DNA of 64,000 nucleotides. It comes from Trichomonas vaginalis G3 (taxonomy: Eukaryota > Parabasalia > Trichomonadida > Trichomonadidae). This document shows positions 1 to 8,900 of the stretch, one piece after another. The translations under genes were made by a program, and so were the position numbers. How positions within the stretch are numbered: position 1 is the stretch's first letter; every line of letters starts with the position of its first letter. The notes under the pieces were generated by a model. It had not been told where the DNA came from. It saw only the letters and a list, made by a program, of their open reading frames with translations, and did no database searches. The stretch lies in NCBI RefSeq assembly GCF_026262505.1, contig NC_067205.1, forward strand, positions 24,867,693-24,931,692. Direction: 5' to 3'.

Positions 1-47
1 AGGAAATTCATGAAAATTCAAGAGGGTAGAAAACAGGTTAGAAAACA

Positions 48-61
48 GGTTAGATCTAACC
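48..61. promoter_or_regulatory. AGATCT-centred palindrome, GGTTAGATCTAACC form
   Basis: Perfect 14-bp palindrome preceded by two direct AGGTTAGAAAA-like half-sites and followed by a CTTCACC half-site. It lies just beyond the 3' end of the minus-strand gene 83-943. It is the first of eight copies in the window. Function is unknown; an operator or replication iteron is possible. Confidence 0.6.
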
Positions 62-82
62 TCTTCACCTAAAATATATTTT

Positions 83-943
83 TCAATACTTTTTCAGCAC
101 TTTTCCGTAGTTATATATGAAAGACAATTCGAGATAAAAGTCATAGTACAATGGTATAATATGCTGCACACCATTTGTTGTGAACCAAACTTGAAAGTCA
201 GAGAAACTGTTACTAGGTGGTTCGTAGAATTTAGAAGCAATGTCATAAACGTCCTTACCAATACATAGAAAACTATTGTTGCTTGAACTGAAACTTGCAT
301 GACACATAACATTTTGAGGGTCAAACACATTTCTATAAACTGTCAAATCTGCTGGTGGATGTATAAATTGAAATGGACCATCTGGTGGTAATGGTTCGTT
401 CTGGTTTAGTAACCGAAGAAATTGTGCCCAAGAACGTTTGTCTACTTTCCAAAATAAAAACTCTGTATCTCTTGGAGGGTTAATTTCAATCTTTTGAAAT
501 GAAACGGTGGAGTTCATCTTGTCATATTCTAGTTTCAGATAGTATGTTCCATTTAGTAAAGAGGCGTATTTTTCTTGAAATTCCCAATAGTATTTGTTCA
601 TTTGAGTTTGAAAGTCATTTAGAGTTTTCTCAAGACTTTCGTCTGAACGAATTGTAAAGATCCTCATTTCATCAAATTTGTCTATTAGACCATCAGAACC
701 TTTATACTGCCCATGAAAATATACTGCGAACATAAACGCGTTAGTTCTATTTGAAAACAAAACTCTTCTAAATCCTATTGCCTTTGCATCTGAAGGACTT
801 TGAAGCCAACGAATTGGATAGTCAAACCTGTAAGCTCGGGATGAAATTTCTTCATCTGAAATAGTCCTACCAGCATTTGTAAAGATATAGTCTAACGGTT
901 TTGTATCTGCTACTTTTGTTCTTTGTTTTTCAACCTGAAGCAT
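83..943 (-). CDS. Virion-associated-like protein, vertex-like family, E0 copy
   Basis: Open protein of 286 residues. It shares an N-terminal block (TKPLD..FTN, then YRFDYPxRWL, then KAIGFRR) and a C-terminal block (SFLC, YEPPS, FSDFQVWFTT, FYLELSFIYNY) with the E1, E2 and E5 proteins at 5323, 53508 and 61618. More remote relatives in E3 (16312 and 32389) share the tail pattern. I do not recognise a named domain. Its presence in every element beside capsid, fibre and integrase genes suggests a structural role such as a minor capsid or vertex protein, which is inference. The start is the ATG after a T-rich leader. It looks whole. Confidence 0.65.
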   Translation of the reverse strand: MLQVEKQRTKVADTKPLDYIFTNAGRTISDEEISSRAYRFDYPIRWLQSPSDAKAIGFRRVLFSNRTNAFMFAVYFHGQYKGSDGLIDKFDEMRIFTIRSDESLEKTLNDFQTQMNKYYWEFQEKYASLLNGTYYLKLEYDKMNSTVSFQKIEINPPRDTEFLFWKVDKRSWAQFLRLLNQNEPLPPDGPFQFIHPPADLTVYRNVFDPQNVMCHASFSSSNNSFLCIGKDVYDIASKFYEPPSNSFSDFQVWFTTNGVQHIIPLYYDFYLELSFIYNYGKVLKKY

Positions 944-1004
944 TTAATATATGTAAAAATATATGGTTTAAAAAACGTTTTTACTTCATATTTCTCATCT
1001 AACA

Positions 1005-1718
1005 AACATGTTGTCTGACTGCTTGAGGGTTAGGTTGGTACCATTCGAACTTGACACTTGCAATTCCTTCAATTGCATTCAAAATGTCTGAGTCGGAGTC
1101 AACCATTTGTTCTCTCTTTGTAGTCTTGAAAGCGTCAAGAAGTTTTGCGGCTGTTTGTTCATTGCCATGTGCATAGTAAATGTGACCATCCAAATCTGTT
1201 ATGGTTAATCTGAGATTGTGTCCTTTCTTATTTCCGTCTTGTATGGCAGCAAGTACACCCATGAAGCCTTCTTTGTTCTTTCCTTCGTCAAAGTTTACTG
1301 TAAAGGTTCGACCAGATGTAATTTGACTTCTAACTTCACGGTACTTTTCATATGCATATCTTGTTCTTTCCATGGGAGCATGTGTGTCTTCACCTTTTCC
1401 TTTTTTCCTTCTCAAAGGATGCAATTGTTCGTCATGTTTCCAGTAGAATCTGGCAAAGCCGTCGTGTCCTTCAACTTGAGGTTCACTAACATCGAAAGGC
1501 ATGTCCATAAGACGTTCTTCTTCTAACCTCTCTAGTCTGTTTGGATAATTTGCACGTGCTGTTTCCAAATCCATTTCGTAGCGAAGACCAGACAATTTGT
1601 CATAGACTTTTATGGGTCTTCCCTTCCTATATTTAAACTTCTTCGAAACTCTCCAACCATATCTTTGCAACTCTGCTTTTATTCTAGCAGATTTTCTATC
1701 CATTCTATATGGGGGCAT
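1005..1718 (-). pseudogene. Polinton family-B DNA polymerase, N-terminal part (E1)
   Basis: About 238 residues nearly identical to the start of the E2 polymerase (47418-49571). It begins MPPYRMDRKSARIK at an ATG preceded by an AT-rich leader, and stops at the E0/E1 boundary. No catalytic motif lies in this part. It belongs to the protein-primed polymerase of the element. It is a fossil fragment that cannot act as a polymerase alone. Confidence 0.75.
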
Positions 1719-1746
1719 TTTTAAAAAATAAAAAAATATTTTTTCT

Positions 1747-2331
1747 TTACTTTACATAACCGCCTGCTGCCATAAGTCTTTGACGCCAACCCATACCAGC
1801 CAATGAAGGTTGACTTGGTTTAGTTTGGAAACTAAACTTTGGTTTTGGTTTATCTTCAGTTTTTGGTTTTTCTTCTTCTATCTGTTTTTCGTCACTTTTC
1901 AGTTCCTTTGACTTTACCTCACTTGCAGGAACAGTTGTGTCGTCAACATCTTCATAAATATCATATGCCATTTGTTTTTGTTTTCCTTTCAACTTTTTGT
2001 GTTTGTTGTAAAGTTTAGAATATTTCGACTCTAAGTCAATGAGATGTTCTATAATGAACTGTTGGTCAGTGAAGTAAACTTTTCCATCTGTTGTCTCGAA
2101 AGCTCCTTCAGACTTCAATATTTTATTTGTGAGAGTCTGTTTCTTTTTTGAGATACTAGCCGTTCCATTTTTATGAAAAGTGACTTTATAGTTAGGGTTT
2201 GTATTTCCAGACCTGGCACTTTCTATTATTGAATTTTTCTCTTCATCTGTAAGTTCTTTGACAGGTTTTGACAATGGTTCTGAACTTTTTGTTTGTGGTG
2301 TCAAATCTACCGTTTCAACTTCTTCGGTCAT
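1747..2331 (-). CDS. Lys/Glu-rich protein with a KDG/RKxK-type motif (E1)
   Basis: 194 residues, highly charged. The segment around residues 30-70 (EK..II..AR..., then YKVTFHKNGTASISKKKQTL) resembles small E3 proteins at 15544 and 13189, which share a 'Y-V-x-KDG-xI-x-RKxK-PL' pattern. The middle is coiled-coil-like (LESKYSKLYNKHKKLKGK), the tail is proline/lysine-rich, and the C-terminus is GMGWRQRLMAAGGYVK. The start is preceded by TTTTTTACTGAGATGAAATG, the same leader as the next gene upstream. I do not recognise a named family; a virion or DNA-binding accessory role is a guess from its neighbours. Confidence 0.6.
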   Translation of the reverse strand: MTEEVETVDLTPQTKSSEPLSKPVKELTDEEKNSIIESARSGNTNPNYKVTFHKNGTASISKKKQTLTNKILKSEGAFETTDGKVYFTDQQFIIEHLIDLESKYSKLYNKHKKLKGKQKQMAYDIYEDVDDTTVPASEVKSKELKSDEKQIEEEKPKTEDKPKPKFSFQTKPSQPSLAGMGWRQRLMAAGGYVK

Positions 2332-2350
2332 TTCATCTCAGTAAAAAATT
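2332..2350 (-). promoter_or_regulatory. Leader TTTTTTACTGAGATGAAATG (two tandem-gene copies)
   Basis: An identical T-run plus ACTGAGATGAAATG directly precedes the ATGs at 2331 and 2503. E2 repeats the pair at 50185-50203 and 50357-50371. It is a variant of the class-i element leader (T-run, ATC/ACT, then TAAAATG or GAAATG). The promoter role is inferred from position and conservation. Confidence 0.45.
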
Positions 2351-2503
2351 TTAGTTTGGTTTGTTTTCAACTGGTTGTTGTTGTTTTTTAAGTCGGTCTA
2401 AAACTTCCTGAGGTATAGGAAGAACTTGACAAACACGTTGTGTAACTGCTGGAAGCCGACAAATCCATCTTGAACCCATTTGTCTCAATGCTGTATTGTT
2501 CAT
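2351..2503 (-). CDS. 50-residue basic small protein (E1)
   Basis: Reads MNNTALRQMGSRWICRLPAV and continues to a glutamine-rich tail and a stop. The same small gene is conserved in E2 at 50204-50356. It has the repeated leader TTTTTTACTGAGATGAAATG immediately upstream, which supports it as a real gene. No function is recognised. It lies in a minus-strand run between the 194- and 133-residue genes. Confidence 0.55.
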   Translation of the reverse strand: MNNTALRQMGSRWICRLPAVTQRVCQVLPIPQEVLDRLKKQQQPVENKPN

Positions 2504-2522
2504 TTCATCTCAGTAAAAAACT

Positions 2523-2924
2523 TTACATTCCCCACGTTTGAGGCGGTTGAGGTTGGTTATTGTTTACCCACTGTTGTGCATGGTTATATCCTCTGTTAAA
2601 GAATCTTTCACCTTGGTCCATATAGTGTCCTGCTTGGTTATAGTAGTCATTTGCTTTGTTATAATAGTTTCCTGCTTGTCTTCCTACATTGTCCATCCAT
2701 CCTTGAACTTTTCCTCTTGTTTCAGGATTTGGAATAAGATTTGTTGCATCTCGTGCTACATCCCAACCTTTCTGTACAGTTTGTATAATAGGTTGTGCTT
2801 TCTCTTTAAGTATACCTAATGTACTCAAAATCTTCCTTCCAACTCCAAATACACCTCTGGCTATTGTTCCCACTGCGGGTAAAAATCTGGATGCAACTCC
2901 TGCTAACGCGCCAAATAAACCCAT
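2523..2924 (-). CDS. Gly/Ala-rich amphipathic protein with NYY/HAQ repeats (E1)
   Basis: 133 residues. The N-terminus (GLFGALAGVASRFLPAVG...) is a hydrophobic, glycine-rich amphipathic stretch followed by basic residues. The second half has tandem short repeats (NYYNKAN, DYYNQAG, HYMDQGE, GYNHAQQW). The E2 copy at 50376 is nearly identical. The profile recalls membrane-active minor virion proteins of adeno-like viruses and Polintons, but I see no diagnostic motif, so that role is inference. It is divergent from the integrase gene, whose ATG is only ~17 bp away. Confidence 0.55.
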   Translation of the reverse strand: MGLFGALAGVASRFLPAVGTIARGVFGVGRKILSTLGILKEKAQPIIQTVQKGWDVARDATNLIPNPETRGKVQGWMDNVGRQAGNYYNKANDYYNQAGHYMDQGERFFNRGYNHAQQWVNNNQPQPPQTWGM

Positions 2925-2941
2925 TTCTTATGGGTTAAAAA

Positions 2942-3897
2942 ATGACGAATCCAAACAAGGACCCCTATGTTTCTAAAGCGACAAAGAAAGCACTCATGGT
3001 AAAAATCTTTAGTTCAACACCAAATGCTTGGTTTATGGATATCTTGGAAAACATTCCGAGGTATAGAGAAGATGGACCACCATACTGGCTAATATTTGTC
3101 GGTCAAAACACAAGATACTGTGAAGCCATACCATTACAGTCCAAAAATATTTTAGATATTACAGCTTTGACAATATTGTTGACAAATACCATCCAACAAA
3201 ACTAACATCTGACTGTGAAAGTTCTTTCAAATCAGACGATATTAAAAACTATCTGCGTTCAAAAAATGTAAACCAATATTTCATTGTCGACCAAAACCAT
3301 TCTGCTCTTGGTGTCATTGACGGTTGTATAAAAATGTTAAGAGACTTAAACCAACCACAAGGTGGTGAAGCAAATGAAATGTCATATGACGACAAATATA
3401 GACACTTCTCCATGGCAAAGATGAGACAAGTTTTAAATATTTACAATAGCCGTAAACAAAAAGGTTTGGGAAACCACTCCCCCGAAGAAATGAAAAACAA
3501 CCCTGACTTAGAGAAAGACTATATATTTAATAATTTAGTCAAAAGAGACAAACAAGAAAGAATGCCGGGCTTCAAACTTCAGAAAGGTGACAAAGTAAAA
3601 ATAGAAATACCTAAACGCGACCCATATGAAAATACTATTGACTATGACAACAATGGGAACCCGACAGGTACTCACATTCGTGTTCGTAAAAATAGAAGAA
3701 AGTATACAAGAGAATATTATGAAGTTTTAGGCAAACATGGCAAAATGTACAGACTGCAAGCAGAAGATAAAACTACTATTGTCAGACCTCGTTTCAAACT
3801 TGTCAAAGTTCAAGGTGGTATACTTTCAAAGACAGTTCCTAACAAATATAAGACAACTCCTGACGAATATGCTAAAGAAGTTGAAAATGACGACTAA
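2942..3897 (+). pseudogene. RVE-type integrase (E1 copy, broken)
   Basis: Collinear with the 319-residue E2 integrase at 50795-51754 and nearly identical to it. The N-terminal part (KDPYVSKATKKALM), the integrase core (PPYWLIFVGQNTRYCEAIP, then LTSDCESSF) and the basic C-terminal domain are recognisable. The family inserts Polinton DNA and makes 5-6 bp target duplications. This copy is broken (about one or two breaks). Its end overlaps the end of the convergent fibre gene by four bases. Confidence 0.75.
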
Positions 3898-5304
3898 GCA
3901 ATTCTATACCATGCGTAAACTGTCATGTAAGGTGGCATGTAGTCTTTACTTTGTCCCGTTGTTTGCGTATACCCTGAAACGCGATGTGTATGGTTTCCAT
4001 CTCCCTGAGTGTTACCCCAGAAACAATTTATAGCAAACTGAACTTCGTCTTTAACATCATATCCTTTACCTTTTTTCATTGCTGACCAATCCCAAAATTA
4101 TGCTTATGCCAACCTGCTTGAGATGTACTTAAATCTATGTAGTGACTGTGTGCAGGTAAGTTTCACCTGAAATCGTTTTACTTCCACCTGTTTCCTTTGA
4201 AGAGTTTGCACAATACAAAAACCTGTCGACTATTTGAGTCCAAGTTCCAAAACCAAGTACTACTTCTGGTCTGGTAGAGTTCATTGACGTATAAATAGAG
4301 CCAACCGGGTAAATAAGATTCGGCAAAATTTGTTTAAGCACATTGAGTTCCTGTCTTAGATGTATAATACTATTGTCATTAGATATCAAAGTATCTACAA
4401 GACTTGTTGCCGGTGGTATTGTTGGAGCTTTACTTGGCAAGGTTGTGTTTAGTGTAATATCATCTGCTGTAAAAGTTGTAAAACTTGTATGTGTATGGTT
4501 CTTGTCTGCTTTCTTGTCATATAAATCTTGAGCAGTGAATTTAATATTATGTTCATCCTTCATGACATAAACATCTTTACATCTAATGTTTTTCATCGTC
4601 GTTATGTCGTCATCCGATGTTAAACCTTGTGGAAAGTTAGGAGGTTTACAATATAATACATCCCCATCAGGTTCTTCAACCGTTCCTTCAATACTTTCTA
4701 TAGCAACAGTTGTAAAACTTGTATGTGTATGTCCAACGTCACTTTTCCTGTTTAAGGTTTCTTGTAAGTTTGTAATATCAGATATAGAATGTGTATGTCC
4801 AACGGCACTTTTACTGTTTAAGGTTTCTTGTAAGTTTGTAATATTTGCAATGGTATGTGTATGAGTCTTTTTAGAATATTCGTTTTCAGCTCTTGTCACT
4901 TCACTTGACATTTTATTGTCAACATATGTTTTGTCTGCTAGTTCAGGATGAGTATGTTCTTTTGTTGCATAAGCTTGTTTAGCTCTTTCTTCTTCTTTTG
5001 CTATTGCATCGTCTACATATGTTTTGTCTGCTTTGTTGTCAACATCTGCTTTCAAAAGAAGTTCATTTATAGGTTTCTCGTTTAAAGTTCCTTTTGTTGG
5101 ATTTATACAAACAGTATGGTTCTTATTGTCTTGAAACAGAAACTCATCTGTCATTGGGTTTAATGTCAGTTTTAAGTTTCCTTCTTTCAATGACTCAGAT
5201 ATCTTAGAATAGTTTGAAAAGTTTGTTGTGTTCTTATTTAGAGCTTGTATAATGAGTTGTCGGTTGTGTTGTATTTCTCTCATAGACGCTGTTTCATTTG
5301 ACAT
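3894..5304 (-). pseudogene. Phage tail-collar-like fibre protein (E1 copy, broken)
   Basis: The N-terminus (MSNETASMREIQHNRQLI) is followed by repeated 'KADK-TYVDD' and 'HTHTIANITNLQETLN' modules. The C-terminus has the collar-type head (YPVGSIYTSMNST, GFGTWTQIVDRFLYCANSS, GGSKTISGE). This pattern is typical of phage tail fibres and collars and of some giant-virus fibres, where His residues bind metal along a trimeric stalk. The middle module (SFTTFTADDITLN...) resembles E3's fibre rather than E2's, although both flanks match E2. The start is at a shared divergent promoter. About one or two breaks. Confidence 0.75.
4733..4862 (-). repeat. 66-bp fibre repeat, two diverged copies (E1)
   Basis: Each unit encodes about 22 residues of the form 'HTHTIANITNLQETLNxKSxVG'. 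E1 has two units of unequal sequence, E2 has two and E5 has three. Confidence 0.7.
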
Positions 5305-5322
5305 TTTTATTCTAGATAAAAT
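5305..5322. promoter_or_regulatory. Shared divergent promoter TTTTTATTCTAGATAAAATATG
   Basis: The fibre gene (minus, start 5304) and the vertex-like gene (plus, start 5323) are separated by only 18 bp, which read as a class-i leader on both strands (TTTTATTCTAGATAAAA is near-palindromic). E2 (53491-53507) and E5 (62467-62484) keep the arrangement. Use as a bidirectional promoter is inferred. Confidence 0.55.
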
Positions 5323-6173
5323 ATGCTTTCAATAGAAAAAGAAAATTCAAGAGTTGCTACAACTAAACCATTAGATGAACTTTTTACGAATGTCGGTCAA
5401 AAGTTTGAGACAGAGACCGTAAAGCATGAAGGCTATCGTTTTGACTACCCGTTAAGATGGTTAAGAGACCCATCTGTCACAAAAGCTATTGGCTTTCGTA
5501 GAATGAAGTTCATTTCAGAAGCCATACATGGTTTCCCATTTACAGTCGGTTTTGAAGTTCGATACTATAACAAAGAAAAACGTACGTATGAGAAATTTGA
5601 ACAGGGAAAACTTTTACAAGTGAATTTGCTTGTAAACTTAGAAACAACTCTTCAAGCTTTTCAAGAAAAATAAAACGACATCTATATCGAATATGCAAAC
5701 CAGTAAAACATTGACGAGGGAGAGTACCATCTCGATATTATATATGACAGGAAAAATGCAACTGTTAAAATCAATAGAATAGAAGACCTTGGAGAAAACG
5801 TTTATATTTCTACAAAATATAACAACTTGGCATGGTATAGATTTATGAGGATGTTAAATCAGCCTGCAGAATATCCAGTACACCCGCGACTTTTATGAAG
5901 TCGAAAACCCTAATGGAACATATGAAAATGTTTTCGACTCAGATGCTATTATAGTTCATGCTTTCATTTTCTGGTGCACAAAACTCTTTTTTATGCTTGG
6001 CAAATGACTTTTACGAAAAACCTACAAAGCTATATGAACCACCAAGTGGAAGTATTTCAGACTTTCAAGTATGGTTTACAACAGATGGAAGAAAGAGAAT
6101 AGTTCCATTATACCATGCGTTTTACTTAGAACTTAGTTTCATATACAACTACTATCGAACGGTAAAAATATAA
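5323..6173 (+). pseudogene. Virion-associated-like protein, vertex-like family (E1 copy, broken)
   Basis: Nearly identical to the whole E5 gene (61618-62466, 282 residues), with YRFDYPLRWL, KAIGFRR and SDFQVWFTTDG blocks. Its close divergent pairing with the fibre gene suggests fibre and vertex protein are co-expressed, perhaps as an attachment complex (inference). The copy is broken (about two or three breaks). Confidence 0.7.
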
Positions 6174-6177
6174 TTTT

Positions 6178-6421
6178 TTAATACGGTTGAGGTGTTGGAT
6201 TTGGTTGCCAACTAGACTGTGGTGCAGGTTCAGGCTGTTGTATAACAGGAGCTTGTTCTTCTGGTTCAGGGTCTTTAGGTATAATTACCAACAAACTGAC
6301 CTACTCTTTTACCAATATTTTTGACTCCGTTCCAAATTCCTCTTCCTACGGTTTTTATTCCATTCCATATACCTCTTCCAACTCTTCTGAAGAAGTTTCC
6401 AATACTACTGAAGAAACCCAT
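6178..6421 (-). pseudogene. Small amphipathic repeat protein 'GIWNGVKxVGK' (E1 copy)
   Basis: E5's 80-residue copy (61371-61613) is whole and shows MGFFSKIGNFFRNVGRGIWN followed by a near repeat of GKGIWNGVKNIGKRVG, then a proline/glutamine-rich tail. The helix would be amphipathic with Trp/Phe on one face and Lys/Arg on the other. A membrane-active or DNA-condensing minor virion role is possible but unproven. The E1 copy appears broken. Confidence 0.55.
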
Positions 6422-6439
6422 TTTACTATATGTAAAAAT

Positions 6440-6799
6440 CTAATGTCCACCTAGTCTCTTACGTTTCCTGTTGAGTTCCATAGCATTCTTTAACTGGAGC
6501 TCATACATTCTGTTTCTCCTCTGTAGAAAACATATTCTGGGTCAACTCCTGTGTTCGCGTCATCTGCATAAAGTTGTTTATATCCACTTCAGGGTTTGTA
6601 TAAAACTCTTTCCATCTCATATTTGCATACCATGGTGGCAAACCTAACGCAGCGTCATTTGACATGGCAGTTTGCATTTGTACATCTGTTGGCACTTGAC
6701 CATAGTTTGCCATTGCAGTTTGTATTCTAACTTCATTTGGAATATTCCTGGGTTTGGTTGTCCAGGTTGCTGTGCATTCGCTAAGTTCTGTGCGTCCAT
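6440..6799 (-). pseudogene. 120-residue small virion-like protein (E1 copy, broken)
   Basis: Matches the whole E5 protein at 60990-61352 (MDAQNLANAQQPGQPNPENI..., then LPPWYANMRWKEFY, YVFYQRRNRMYELQLKN, basic tail NRKRKRLGGH). It has two near repeats of 'xxQTAM(A/S)N'. I recognise no named family. It is preceded by TTTTTATCTAATATTAAATG, a class-i leader. About two breaks in this copy. Confidence 0.6.
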
Positions 6800-6832
6800 T
6801 TAATATTAGATAAAAATATCTCTTACGAGTAC

Positions 6833-6955
6833 ATATACTGGACATTTGCAGGCATTGGTTCATCTTCATATTCTCTGTACCTTTCTGCCACGTCAAATAA
6901 ATAAATGACACAATGGAAAAAACCTAAAACAAGTAGTCCTATTTCAAAACCACAT
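6833..6955 (-). pseudogene. Tiny single-membrane-segment protein remnant (E1)
   Basis: Corresponds to the 43-residue E5 gene at 60835-60966, whose first 20 residues form a hydrophobic helix (IGLLVLGFFHCVIYLF) followed by an acidic tail. It overlaps the end of the methyltransferase gene. Function unknown. Confidence 0.45.
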
Positions 6956-7760
6956 TACTTACTAGTAAAATTTCTTTGTTATGACACTTTCTCCAGTTTA
7001 TGGGACCTCTCTCATACTCTATCTTGTCATATCTAAACTCATAGTCATGTCTGTCCTCTAACCATCTCATAACGGTTTTCCAAACCACTTTTATCGGATG
7101 TAAAGTAAAAGCATGGATGGTTATGTAAACGTCTAAAGTTTCTAAAGAGTCTCTCAAAGTCCAGTCTACTTGGTATTGAAAAATCCCATGTGTTATAGAA
7201 ACGGGTCCACTATAAAGAAAACATTTTCCTTGTCTTTATATTTTTCATACAACTCTGTCAATGACATCTCACAAACTCTATACCCTCAATATATTTTTCT
7301 ATGTCTCTCTTTGAAAACATTTGTATAGTAGAGATATAAAACGTTTGACATAAGTGTTTCAATGTCATGAACTCTTATAGCACCACTATATAAATAGTCT
7401 AGCAGAGTATATACTATCCCAGTCTATATATTCTGCTTTTTTCAAAACCTCTCTCACAATATTTTTCTTATCTAATGGTATACGTTCCATCTTACCTATA
7501 GGTATCTTTTCTTTTAACTCTTTCAATATATTGTTTGTGTCTGGTATATGTTTGAGACGGTCCATATAGTTGTCGAAGTCATTGCATATAATCTTTGAGT
7601 CTGGGAATATTGTATGGCACAAATGGGATATATAGAAACTTCCACCGAACAAATCTACAAATGTTAGACCATTCGGTAGTTTCTTAAGTTCTCTCAATAG
7701 AATATCTTTACATCTACTCTTATTTCCAAAGAACGGTAACGGTGGTTTTGTAAAATTCAT
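6939..7760 (-). pseudogene. DNA adenine methyltransferase, D12 class (E1 copy, broken)
   Basis: Homologous to the whole 272-residue E5 gene (60032-60850). The N-terminal FFGNKS and DLFGGS S-adenosylmethionine-binding motifs are readable, followed by the region that carries the DPPF-type catalytic motif in E5. The family transfers methyl groups to the N6 of adenine in DNA. The gene sits directly beside the terminal repeat, as in E2 and E5. About three or four breaks. Confidence 0.75.
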
Positions 7761-8479
7761 TTATATATAATAATAAAAATGTTTTTTCCTGAAAAGTGAC
7801 AGAAAAGGCTTCTCAAAGTCCAGTCTACTTGGTCAGGTAAGTGGGGCCTCCAGGCACTTCGTGCCCTCTAGCCCTGAAGATGTTTAGTATAACTTTGTCC
7901 GGACAAGTAAGGGTCTATCGTCGCTACAGGAAAAGTTACAGGCGTTCCAAGGAAGTATACTTTGAGAAGCCTTCTTCTGGGTCGAAAAACATTATATAAT
8001 GTTTCGCTTTTCACAAATTATATATGTTTCATGTTTTGTCACTTTTCTGTCACTTTTCAGGAAAAAACATTTTTTTATTATATATAAATGAATTTTACAA
8101 AACCACCGTTACAAATCTACAAATGTTAGACCATTCGGTAGTTCTTAAGTTCTCTCAATAGAATATCTTTACATCTACTCTTATTTCCAAAGAAGGGTAA
8201 CGGTGGTTTTGTAAAATTCATTATATATATAATAAAAATGTTTTTTTCCTGAAAAGTGACAGAAAAGTGACAAAACATGAAAACATATATAATTTGTGAA
8301 AAGCGAAACATTATATAATGTTTTCGACCCAGAAGAAGGCTTCTCAAAGTATACTTCCTTGGAACGCCTGTAACTTTTCCTGTAGCGACGATAGACCCTT
8401 ACTTGTCCGGACAAAGTTATACTAAACATCTTCAGGGCTAGAGGGCACGAAGTGCCTGGAGGCCCCACTTACCTGACCT
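7761..8479. repeat. Fold-back of two opposed Polinton terminal repeats (E1 end)
   Basis: From about 7832 the terminal repeat reads inward (GGTCAGGTAAGTGGGGCC...) to a methyltransferase start at ~8089. After ~130 bp of scrambled methyltransferase start, a second start (8220) leads through the same repeat outward to CCCCACTTACCTGACCT at 8479. The arms are about 250 bp each and nearly identical, so the stretch could fold into a long hairpin. It may be an internally deleted mini-element or an end-to-end junction. Open frames in it are shadows of the repeat. Confidence 0.65.
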
Positions 8480-8561
8480 TATACGTATTATATTTTATAA
8501 ATTATATTAAATTCGCAAAATTTTAAGTTTTAAACAAAAATAAAAAATGTTCAAAATATGA
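8480..8561. other. Short host strip between E1 and E2
   Basis: About 80 bp of very AT-rich sequence without ORFs, lying between the tip of E1 and the start of E2. Its last six bases, ATATGA (8556-8561), are repeated immediately right of E2 at 56211-56216 and are read as the E2 target duplication. Confidence 0.55.
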
Positions 8562-8900
8562 AAAAAAAGGTAGTGGGGCTTCCAGGCGCGTTGCGCCCTC
8601 TAGCCCTGAAGATGTTTAGTATAAATGAAGTTTTTATTCGGAGGGCTTCCAGGCGCGTTGCGCCCTCTAGCCCCGAAGATGTTTAGTATAAATGAAGTTT
8701 TTATTCGGAGGGCTTCCAGGCGCGTTGCGCCCTCTAGCCATAAAAAATTTCTGAGGACGAGCCAGCCGTTGACTTTTTTTGTAGAGCACTCAAAATAGTA
8801 TAACTTTGTCCGGACAAGCAAGGGTCTATCGTCGCTACAGGAAAAGTTACAGGCGTTCCAAGGAAGTATACTTTGAGAAGCCTTTTTCCCCCTTATAGAA
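8562..8900. repeat. E2 left terminal repeat with internal ~66-bp tandem units
   Basis: Contains two full and one partial copy of a unit running from GGGCTTCCAGGCGCGTTGCG to AAGTTTTTATTCGGA (starting near 8576, 8641 and 8707). E2's right end carries a single copy. A second block (8795-8881: CTTTGTCCGGACAAG... to ...TTTGAGAAGCC) is shared with the E1 terminal repeat. The short stem AGGCGC-GTT-GCGCCT recurs in every unit. ORFs here are repeat shadows. Confidence 0.7.

Larger units (their letters stand above)
1..1004. mobile_element. E0: piece of a divergent Polinton-like element
   Basis: This left-edge piece holds one virion-like gene (83-943, minus) and a BglII-type palindrome (48-61) of the kind otherwise found in E3. 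The gene is clearly related to the E1/E2/E5 genes at 5323, 53508 and 62466 but is much more diverged, so this is not the same element family. At about 1005 the sequence switches abruptly to the polymerase gene of E1. No terminal repeat or target duplication is visible at the junction, so it may be a recombination point rather than an insertion end. Family and extent are inferred. Confidence 0.5.
1005..8479. mobile_element. E1: right part of a Polinton (E2/E5 family)
   Basis: From the integrase-fibre-methyltransferase side this piece is collinear and almost identical with E2 47418-56210. It carries the polymerase N-terminal part, two small genes, a glycine-rich small protein, integrase, fibre, vertex-like protein, two small virion-like proteins, methyltransferase and a terminal repeat. 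It ends in CCACTTACCTGACCT, the terminal sequence shared with E2 and E5. It is truncated on the left by the E0 junction, and several genes are broken. Near identity with E2 and E5 implies recent spread. Confidence 0.75.

Noticed and set aside
8126-8468. ORFs in the terminal repeat
   Set aside because: They read through terminal repeat and methyltransferase start on the wrong strand or frame; no conservation as proteins.
7761-8479. LTR-type retroelement ends
   Set aside because: The repeats are inverted, not direct; there is no primer-binding site, and no reverse transcriptase is present in the window. The RVE integrases belong to Polintons.
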